In this document: piece by piece, positions 1 to 4,111 of the stretch
Layout: each line of letters opens with the position of its first letter
Position numbering within the stretch: position 1 is the stretch's first letter
NCBI GenBank assembly: GCA_013698525.1
Contig: JACCSM010000384.1
Location: 1 to 5,650, forward strand
DNA: 5,650 nt
DNA from: Rubrobacteraceae bacterium
Lineage (GTDB): Bacteria; Actinomycetota; Rubrobacteria; Rubrobacterales; Rubrobacteraceae
Reading direction: 5' to 3'
The notes under the pieces: generated by a model
The model's database searches: none
The model's input: the letters and a program-made list of their open reading frames with translations, nothing else
Told to the model about the DNA's origin: nothing
Program-made: the position numbers and the translations under genes

Positions 1-884
1 TCGGACGCGAGCTCTCTGTGCCCGTATACACGGAGGGCACGGGGCCGAAGCCAGAGGAGATCGCCGAGCGCGGCATCAGGGAGGCCAGAGACGGTGGGTA
101 CGACTTCGTAATCGTCGACACTGCAGGGCGGCAGGTCGTCGACATGGAGATGATGGAGGAGATCCGGCGCGTCAGGAGCACCAGCAGGCCGCACTCCGTC
201 CTCCTCGTGCTCGACGTCGTAACGGGCCAGAACGCCGTCGAGGTGGCGGAGGCCTTCCAGGAGTACGCCGATTTCGACGGGATGGTCTTGACCAAGCTCG
301 ACGGCGACGCCCGCGGCGGGGTTGCGCTCTCCGTCGTCTCCGTTACTGGGCGGCCGATCAAGTTCGCCTCCGAGGGCGAAAAGATGGGCGAGTTCGACTA
401 CTTCTACCCCGACAGGATGGCTGGCCGCATCCTCGGGATGGGCGATGTCCTCACGCTCATCGAGAAGGCCGAGCAGCAGATGGACCGTACGGAGGCGGAG
501 GCCCAGGGCAAGAAGCTCATGAGCGGCAAATTTACCTTCGAGGACTTTCTGCAGCAGATGCAGATGATAAAGAAGATGGGTCCGCTCTCCGGCCTCCTTG
601 GCATGATCCCGGGGCTCGGCAAGCAGCTCAAGGACGTCGAGATAGACGACAGGCAGCTGGGCAGGGTCGAGGCGATGATAACCTCGATGACCGTCAAGGA
701 GCGCAGGAACCCGAAGTTGTTGCAGAATCCGAGTCGGGCGCGTAGGATTGCGCGGGGCTCGGGCGCGACCCAGCAGGACGTCCAGAAGCTCGTCAAGCAG
801 TTCAAGGAGATGCAGAAGATGATGGCCCAGATGGGCAAGGGCGGCGGGATGCCGCGTATCCCAGGTCTATCGGGGCGCAAGTAA
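1..884 (+). CDS. ffh: Signal recognition particle GTPase Ffh (SRP54), 3' part
   Basis: This is the C-terminal part of the SRP protein that binds 4.5S/SRP RNA and signal peptides and delivers ribosomes to FtsY at the membrane. The frame is open from the first base (codons at 3, 6, 9...), so the GTG at 18 is internal. The P-loop and G2 motif lie outside the window. Visible are G3 DTAGR (117-131), G4 [10 protein letters not shown] (291-320) and a closing GEK loop. The methionine-rich M domain follows from about base 530, with [17 protein letters not shown], the finger-loop stretch GLLGMIPG, the SRP-RNA-binding motif [11 protein letters not shown] (732-764) and a Met/Gly-rich tail. The TAA at 882-884 is 19 bases before rpsP, the usual neighbour in this operon. 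Family motifs make the identity nearly certain. Only the upstream start is missing. Confidence 0.97.
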   Translation, partial: GRELSVPVYTEGTGPKPEEIAERGIREARDGGYDFVIVDTAGRQVVDMEMMEEIRRVRSTSRPHSVLLVLDVVTGQNAVEVAEAFQEYADFDGMVLTKLDGDARGGVALSVVSVTGRPIKFASEGEKMGEFDYFYPDRMAGRILGMGDVLTLIEKAEQQMDRTEAEAQGKKLMSGKFTFEDFLQQMQMIKKMGPLSGLLGMIPGLGKQLKDVEIDDRQLGRVEAMITSMTVKERRNPKLLQNPSRARRIARGSGATQQDVQKLVKQFKEMQKMMAQMGKGGGMPRIPGLSGRK

Positions 885-892
885 GAGTTCGA

Positions 893-898
893 GAGGAG
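893..898 (+). promoter_or_regulatory. Strong Shine-Dalgarno of rpsP
   Basis: GAGGAG lies five bases before the ATG at 904, inside CGAGAGGAGA. The same ten bases precede rplS, at 2611-2620. This purine block fixes the rpsP start and contrasts with the absence of such a signal at khpA and rimM. Confidence 0.8.
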
Positions 899-903
899 AT
901 GGC

Positions 904-1146
904 ATGGCGGTAAAGATAAGGCTCGCGAGGCACGGTTCCAAGGGCAACCCCTTCTACAGGATAGTGGTCGCCGATTCAAGGAGCCCACGCGACGGTCGGT
1001 TTATCGAGAGGATAGGGACCTACGATCCGCAGCAGGAGCCTTCAGACATAAAGGTCGACGAGGAGAAGGCCAGGGAGTGGCTCGGCAAGGGGGCGCAGCC
1101 TACTGATCAGGTGCGTAAGTTACTGAAGATCTCCGGGGTCCTCTAA
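904..1146 (+). CDS. rpsP: 30S ribosomal protein S16
   Basis: S16 is a small 30S subunit protein that binds 16S rRNA early in assembly. The 80-residue product has the normal family length. It carries the diagnostic N-terminus [20 protein letters not shown], then [22 protein letters not shown] (residues 21-42) and a C-terminal [16 protein letters not shown] segment (59-74). The ATG is fixed by a strong Shine-Dalgarno five bases upstream. It lies 19 bases after ffh and 6 bases before khpA, so it is almost certainly co-transcribed with both. Nothing in the protein is unusual. Confidence 0.98.
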   Translation: MAVKIRLARHGSKGNPFYRIVVADSRSPRDGRFIERIGTYDPQQEPSDIKVDEEKAREWLGKGAQPTDQVRKLLKISGVL

Positions 1147-1152
1147 CCGGCC

Positions 1153-1392
1153 GTGGAGCAGCTGGAGAACCTCTTGCTCGTCCTCGCCCGCTCGCTCGTG
1201 GACGAACCAGAGAAGGTCGAGGTCTCTGGGACCGAGTCGGACTCGCGGGTGGATCTCGAACTGAGGGTGGCTCCCGACGACATGGGGCGTGTGATCGGCC
1301 GCCAGGGAAGGACGATCCGGGCGATCCGCACGGTCGTGAAGGCCGCATCCGTGAAGCTCGGCAAACGGGTCACCGTGGAGGTCCCGGACTAG
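1153..1392 (+). CDS. khpA: KH-domain RNA-binding protein KhpA (YlqC family)
   Basis: This is a 79-residue single-KH-domain protein. Members of the family bind RNA, often as a heterodimer with KhpB/EloR, and affect cell elongation and division in some Gram-positive species. The sequence shows the KH core with the GxxG loop, VIGRQGRTIRAIRTVV (residues 47-62), flanked by beta-strand-like segments (VDLELRVAP and KRVTVEVPD). The start is GTG at 1153, six bases after the rpsP stop. It has no recognisable Shine-Dalgarno, so translation may depend on ribosomes leaving rpsP. The position between rpsP and rimM is the standard one for this family. Identity is strong. The exact role in this organism is not visible in the sequence. 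Confidence 0.93.
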   Translation: MEQLENLLLVLARSLVDEPEKVEVSGTESDSRVDLELRVAPDDMGRVIGRQGRTIRAIRTVVKAASVKLGKRVTVEVPD

Positions 1393-1397
1393 AGACC

Positions 1398-1895
1398 GTG
1401 GACGAACTCTCCGATCCGGTCGCGATCGGGGTCGTGGTCGCACCGCACGGGGTGCGCGGCACGTTGAGGGTCCGTGCCCTCGGCGCTGGCAAGCATCTCA
1501 GGAAAGGCACGGAACCCGTGGTAGCAGGTGTGAGGCGCCGTATCTCCGCCGTCAGGCAAACGCCGAAAGGCTTCTTGCTCGACCTCGAAGGCATCCAGAA
1601 CAGGCACGACGCAAAGTCCCTGAGGGACCGGGAGCTCTCGCTCGACCGCGACGAACTCGACGCGCCGGAAGCGGGAGAGTTCTACGTGGCCGACTTGGTC
1701 GGCCTGACCGCTGTGGACGACGCGGGTGAGGTCGTCGGAACAGTCGAGGATACCTTCGAGACTGCCGCCCACGAAGTCCTCGTGGTCCGTGAGACGAGAG
1801 ATCGGCAAGAACTCTATCTACCCTTTACCCTAGAGCACGTCCCCGAGGTGGACCTTGGGGCTGGGCGCATTCTGATCCGGCCGCCGGAAGGCTAA
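1398..1895 (+). CDS. rimM: Ribosome maturation factor RimM
   Basis: RimM is a 16S rRNA processing and 30S head-assembly factor that binds ribosomal protein S19. The 165-residue product has the two-domain layout. An N-terminal barrel carries APHGVRGTLRV (residues 15-25), a variant of the usual G-x-HG-x-RG motif. A C-terminal PRC barrel starts at EFYVADLVGL (94-103), continues through VVGTVEDTF...HEVLVVR and ends with the characteristic YLPFTLEHVPEVDL...IRPPEG. The start is GTG at 1398, five bases after khpA, with no clear Shine-Dalgarno. The start context CCGTGGA is the same as at khpA. A hairpin lies just inside the coding region (1409-1431). trmD follows after four bases. The assignment is firm from motifs and operon position. 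Confidence 0.95.
   Translation: MDELSDPVAIGVVVAPHGVRGTLRVRALGAGKHLRKGTEPVVAGVRRRISAVRQTPKGFLLDLEGIQNRHDAKSLRDRELSLDRDELDAPEAGEFYVADLVGLTAVDDAGEVVGTVEDTFETAAHEVLVVRETRDRQELYLPFTLEHVPEVDLGAGRILIRPPEG
1409..1431 (+). promoter_or_regulatory. Possible mRNA hairpin at the start of rimM
   Basis: CCGATC (1411-1416) pairs perfectly with GATCGG (1424-1429) around a seven-base loop. A T-G wobble and a C-G pair extend it to eight base pairs. The stem begins eight bases after the GTG start codon, within the footprint of an initiating ribosome. It could limit RimM synthesis relative to the ribosomal proteins, as mRNA folding does in the E. coli trmD operon. The pairing is seen directly, but the function is inferred. 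Short GC-rich stems also arise by chance in DNA of this composition. Confidence 0.35.
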
Positions 1896-1899
1896 ATCT

Positions 1900-2592
1900 A
1901 TGAGAAACATAGACGTTTTCTGCGTCTTTCCCGACGCGGTCGACGCCGCCTTAAGCGTCGGGGTCGTCGGCAGGGCCATAGAGAATGGCACAGTCGGCTA
2001 CCGCAGCTTCGACCTGCGTGACTACGCTCCTGACGGGCGCATCGACGACATGCCGTACGGTGGCGGCGCCGGGATGGTCGTCCGTGTCGACGTCGTGGCG
2101 AGGGCGCTGGAGGAGGTCTACGGCGTTGCGGCGAGAGAGGTAAGAAAGGGGCGGCGGGTCATGCTCACCGAGCCCGCCGGACGCAGGCTCACACAGGGCT
2201 ACGTCGAAGAGGTGGCCTCGGGGCCTGACTTGACCGTCATCTGCGGACGCTACGGAGGGATAGACGAGCGCGTTTGGGGCGGGCTCGCTGCGGAGGCCAT
2301 CTCGCTGGGCGACTTCGTGCTATCCGGGGGTGAGATCGTGGCCGCCGCGCTAGCCGATGCTGCGATCCGGCGCCTCCACGGTGTTCTCGGGAACGCCGAG
2401 AGCCTCGTGGGCGAGTCGTTCTCGGCCGATGATGTGGTCGGTCCTCCGACCTACACGCGGCCGGCGCTGTGGGATGGAGAGGAGGTGCCAGGCGTGCTAT
2501 TATCGGGCGATCATGCAAAGATCCGTGCCTGGCGCGAGCGCGAGGCGCTGGAACGCACGCGCGCAAGGACGACCGGAAGGAGGTCGCCCTAG
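1900..2592 (+). CDS. trmD: tRNA (guanine-N1-)-methyltransferase TrmD, divergent active site
   Basis: TrmD is a SPOUT methyltransferase that puts a methyl group on N1 of G37, next to the anticodon, and so prevents frameshifting. The 230-residue product shows the family signatures DDMPYGGGAGM (residues 49-59), LTEPAGRRLTQ (89-99), CGRYGGIDERV (115-125), the trefoil-knot stretch ISLGDFVLSGGE (134-145), GVLGNAES (161-168), PPTYTRPALW (182-191) and VPGVLLSGDHAKI...W (196-211). Several normally invariant residues differ. The Glu after CGRY is Gly119. The catalytic Asp of the usual E-D-S-F motif is Glu172. The usual His-Arg before VDD is missing. The Arg matching E. coli R154 is kept (R157). The ATG at 1900 follows rimM by four bases, with GGAAGG eight bases upstream. 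Family identity is firm; full activity is not assured. Confidence 0.93.
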   Translation: MRNIDVFCVFPDAVDAALSVGVVGRAIENGTVGYRSFDLRDYAPDGRIDDMPYGGGAGMVVRVDVVARALEEVYGVAAREVRKGRRVMLTEPAGRRLTQGYVEEVASGPDLTVICGRYGGIDERVWGGLAAEAISLGDFVLSGGEIVAAALADAAIRRLHGVLGNAESLVGESFSADDVVGPPTYTRPALWDGEEVPGVLLSGDHAKIRAWREREALERTRARTTGRRSP

Positions 2593-2610
2593 CCATCCGG
2601 AGTAGGTCCA

Positions 2611-2620
2611 CGAGAGGAGA
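2611..2620 (+). promoter_or_regulatory. Strong Shine-Dalgarno of rplS
   Basis: CGAGAGGAGA ends five bases before the ATG at 2626 and repeats the block found before rpsP. The 33-base trmD-rplS gap holds no convincing terminator, so rplS is probably read from the same transcript. Confidence 0.75.
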
Positions 2621-2625
2621 CGCAC

Positions 2626-2952
2626 ATGATAACGAGCGATAATTTGCAGCAGAGGGACGTCACGTTCAAGGCGGGCGACACGGTGCGTGTGCACTACCGC
2701 GTCATCGAGGGCAGCCGAGAGCGCGTACAGGTCTTCGAGGGCCTCTGTATCTCGCGCAAGGGCAGCGGTATCCACGCGACGTTCACGGTCAGGAAGAACT
2801 CCTTCGGGGTGAATGTGGAGAGGATCTTCCCGCTCCACTCTCCGAAGATCGCCAAGATCGAAGTCGCCTCGCGCGGCGCTGTGCGGCGGGCGAAGCTCTA
2901 CTACATCCGCGACAAAGTGGGCAAGAAAGCCAGGGTCAAGAAGGCCAGATAA
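2626..2952 (+). CDS. rplS: 50S ribosomal protein L19
   Basis: L19 is a 50S protein at the subunit interface. The 108-residue product carries the family core: [23 protein letters not shown] (residues 17-39), SRKGSGI (43-49), [22 protein letters not shown] (52-73) and [19 protein letters not shown] (87-105). The N-terminus before the core is short, and the C-terminus is basic, as expected. The ATG is fixed by a strong Shine-Dalgarno. It follows trmD by 33 bases, the conserved order. Downstream, a 39-base hairpin (2972-3010) may partly separate its expression from that of rnhB. No anomaly in the protein itself. Confidence 0.98.
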   Translation: MITSDNLQQRDVTFKAGDTVRVHYRVIEGSRERVQVFEGLCISRKGSGIHATFTVRKNSFGVNVERIFPLHSPKIAKIEVASRGAVRRAKLYYIRDKVGKKARVKKAR

Positions 2953-2965
2953 GCCAGCACCAGCG

Positions 2966-3592
2966 TTGTCTCGGACTCTCACTACCGGTCATCCACCGGA
3001 GGAGAGTTCGCTTCACGCATTCGACGCGGCATGGATTCTCTGCCGCCGCGGGCCGCTAGCGGGGGCTGATGAGGCCGGCCGTGGCGCGCTGGCGGGACCG
3101 CTTGTGGCCTCTGCCGTCATCCTCGGCGACGATGAGGTCTCCGGGATCAACGACTCCAAACTACTGCGGCCCGCTCTGCGGGAGGAAATCTTCGGCGCGC
3201 TGCTCCGCAGGGTCGAAGCCGTCTCCGTAGTGGCTTACCCGGCCTGGTGGATCGACCGTCACGGCGTCGGCCCTGCGAACCGCGAAGCCCTGGGCAGGGC
3301 ACTCGCTTCCCTGAAGTCTCGCGCCGGGTGCGGCCTCGCGGATGGGAACCTGGATCTCGGCCCCGAGGTGGAGTGCCTGCCCAGGGCCGACGCCAGGAGC
3401 GCTGCGGTCGCCGCTGCTAGTGTCGTGGCCAAGGTCCTGCGCGACGAAGCGATGCGCGCCCTCTCCGAGACCCACGCCGGCTACGGCTTCGGGCGCAATC
3501 GCGGGTACGGGACGCCCGAGCACCGGCTCGCCCTCTCCGAACTCGGTCCTTGCCGCGTTCACCGTCTCAGCTACGCTGGGGTGGGAGACTGA
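2966..3592 (+). CDS. rnhB: Ribonuclease HII; true start uncertain
   Basis: RNase HII removes RNA from RNA-DNA hybrids and single ribonucleotides misincorporated in DNA. All four metal-binding acidic residues are recognisable: Asp and Glu in GADEAGRGALAGP (near 3068-3070), Asp in ADGN (near 3341) and Asp in RADARSAAVAAASVVAKVLRD (near 3389). GYGFGRNRGYGTPEH and HRLSY close the protein normally. The start is a problem. TTG at 2966 is the first legal in-frame codon after rplS (208 residues) but has no Shine-Dalgarno. A strong GGAGGAG (2998-3004) points to codon CTT at 3011, which would give 193 residues beginning L-H-A-F-D-A-A-W, a better fit to family length. CTT is not an accepted start, so a mutation, a base error or a rare start is possible. 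The TGA overlaps the yraN start. Identity is firm; the start is not. Confidence 0.93.
   Translation: MSRTLTTGHPPEESSLHAFDAAWILCRRGPLAGADEAGRGALAGPLVASAVILGDDEVSGINDSKLLRPALREEIFGALLRRVEAVSVVAYPAWWIDRHGVGPANREALGRALASLKSRAGCGLADGNLDLGPEVECLPRADARSAAVAAASVVAKVLRDEAMRALSETHAGYGFGRNRGYGTPEHRLALSELGPCRVHRLSYAGVGD
2972..3010 (+). promoter_or_regulatory. Hairpin sequestering the rnhB Shine-Dalgarno
   Basis: Bases 2972-2980 (CGGACTCTC) pair with 3002-3010 (GAGAGTTCG) over nine positions with one G-U wobble. After a small internal loop (ACTA against AG), CCGGT (2985-2989) pairs with ACCGG (2995-2999) around a five-base loop. The strand engaged contains the whole GGAGGAG at 2998-3004 except two bases in the internal loop. 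The stem ends immediately before position 3011. No T-tract follows, so it is not a standard intrinsic terminator. It would hide the ribosome-binding site. The pairing is seen directly; regulation by it is inferred. Confidence 0.55.
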
Positions 3593-3939
3593 AGAACAGA
3601 TCCCCCGGTGCATGGGGTGAGGACCTCGCCCTGCGCTACCTGATCGGGCACGGTTACGAGCTTGTCGAGCGCAACTACAGGACGCGGCGCGGGGAGATCG
3701 ACCTGATAGTCCGCAAGGATGACGCCCTCGTCTTCGTCGAGGTCAAGCTGCGGCGCGGAACCGGCTACGGAGACCCGCTCGAAGCCGTCACCCCCCGCAA
3801 GCAAAGCACCCTGCGCTCCGTCGCCGAACACTACCTCTACGCTAGAAGCCCACACTACGACACCCTGCGATTCGACGTGATCGGCATCCTCGCCGATCGA
3901 CCCGATGTCCGCATGCATCACGTCGAAGACGCTTTCTAG
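3589..3939 (+). CDS. yraN: YraN/UPF0102 family endonuclease-like protein
   Basis: This is a small protein of the UPF0102 family with a PD-(D/E)xK nuclease-type fold. Its cellular role is poorly defined, though its frequent place between rnhB and comM-dprA suggests DNA processing. With CTG 3589 as start there are 116 residues. GAWGEDLALRYLIGHGYELVERNY (residues 7-30) is followed by the nuclease core GEIDLIV (35-41), then VFVEVKLRR (48-56) with Glu51 and Lys53, then EAVTPRKQ (65-72) and RFDVIGI (94-100). CTG is chosen because the protein then begins K-N-R-S-P-G-A-W-G-E as in relatives, and CTGA overlaps the rnhB stop like a coupled ATGA. A TTG at 3550 would add 13 residues unlike the family and has no Shine-Dalgarno. 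Identity is strong; the start is moderate. Confidence 0.9.
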   Translation: MKNRSPGAWGEDLALRYLIGHGYELVERNYRTRRGEIDLIVRKDDALVFVEVKLRRGTGYGDPLEAVTPRKQSTLRSVAEHYLYARSPHYDTLRFDVIGILADRPDVRMHHVEDAF

Positions 3940-3974
3940 GTGATTCGCAGAGGCATGTACTTCGTGCGAATCGC
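3940..3974 (+). terminator. Inverted repeat after yraN, possible terminator or attenuator
   Basis: GATTCGCA (3942-3949) and TGCGAATC (3965-3972) are perfect inverted copies. A G-U and a G-C pair extend the stem at its base to ten pairs, with a 15-base loop. It lies directly after the yraN stop and before the AT-rich patch, where a unit boundary would be expected. No T-run follows, so it does not look like a classical intrinsic terminator. It could instead be a protein-binding palindrome. The pairing is certain; the role is a guess. Confidence 0.4.
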
Positions 3975-3991
3975 TCGAAGGTTCCCAACAC

Positions 3992-4044
3992 CGTATAAAA
4001 TAAAATACACTCGTATATCATTGTGGACGAATATCCTGTATACT
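3992..4044 (+). promoter_or_regulatory. AT-rich probable promoter region of comM-dprA
   Basis: This patch is strikingly AT-rich against GC-rich surroundings. It contains CGTATA twice, exactly 20 bases apart (3992-3997 and 4012-4017), and a third GTATA (4038-4042). TATACT (4039-4044) is a plausible -10 element, which would start transcription near 4051 and give a leader of about 60 bases before comM. TAAAAT (4001-4006) is an alternative -10. No convincing -35 box sits at 16-18 bases from either. Composition and position support a promoter, but the exact elements are uncertain. The remainder of the intergenic region (4045-4110) is a G-rich leader. Confidence 0.4.
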
Positions 4045-4087
4045 GTGGGCCTGCTGTATTGAGGCGGTGGAGTTGGGGGTCACGGCG

Positions 4088-4111
4088 ATGGGTTGTGGGG
4101 GTTCTGGCTGA
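4088..4111 (+). other. Possible seven-codon leader minicistron before comM
   Basis: An ATG at 4088 opens a seven-codon frame, M-G-C-G-G-S-G, whose TGA (4109-4111) overlaps the comM ATG (4111-4113) as TGATG. GGGGG at 4075-4079 sits eight bases before it, so it has a start signal at least as good as that of comM itself. It may be chance. If translated, it would couple comM to a tiny upstream peptide. Confidence 0.2.

Noticed and set aside
404..988. Long open frame on the - strand across the end of ffh and start of rpsP
   Set aside because: It is antisense to two genes with clear family motifs, its translation is rich in Arg, Ser, Cys and Pro, and it shows no recognisable domain. It is a shadow of GC-rich coding DNA.
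2570..2586. Five-pair stem CGACC/GGTCG at the end of trmD
   Set aside because: Too short and inside coding sequence. Expected by chance in GC-rich DNA.
2813..2965. Extending rnhB upstream to a start at 2813 inside rplS
   Set aside because: The added residues are the out-of-frame shadow of rplS (Arg/Ser rich) and are unlike RNase HII. Family homology begins only near 3011.
3942..3980. Possible H-type pseudoknot combining GATTCGCA/TGCGAATC with CTTCG (3960-3964)/CGAAG (3976-3980)
   Set aside because: The loop that would have to cross the eight-pair stem is only three bases, which is probably too short. The two stems are at best alternatives.
4026..4034. GACGAATA resembling the streptococcal competence (CIN/com) box TACGAATA upstream of comM
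   Set aside because: That box is specific to SigX of streptococci, the match is imperfect, and the GC-rich, actinobacteria-like context makes a shared mechanism unlikely. Treated as coincidence.
3940..4110. A tRNA or small RNA gene in the yraN-comM gap
   Set aside because: GGTTCCCAACACC is only loosely T-arm-like and no cloverleaf can be drawn. There is no other RNA-gene signature.
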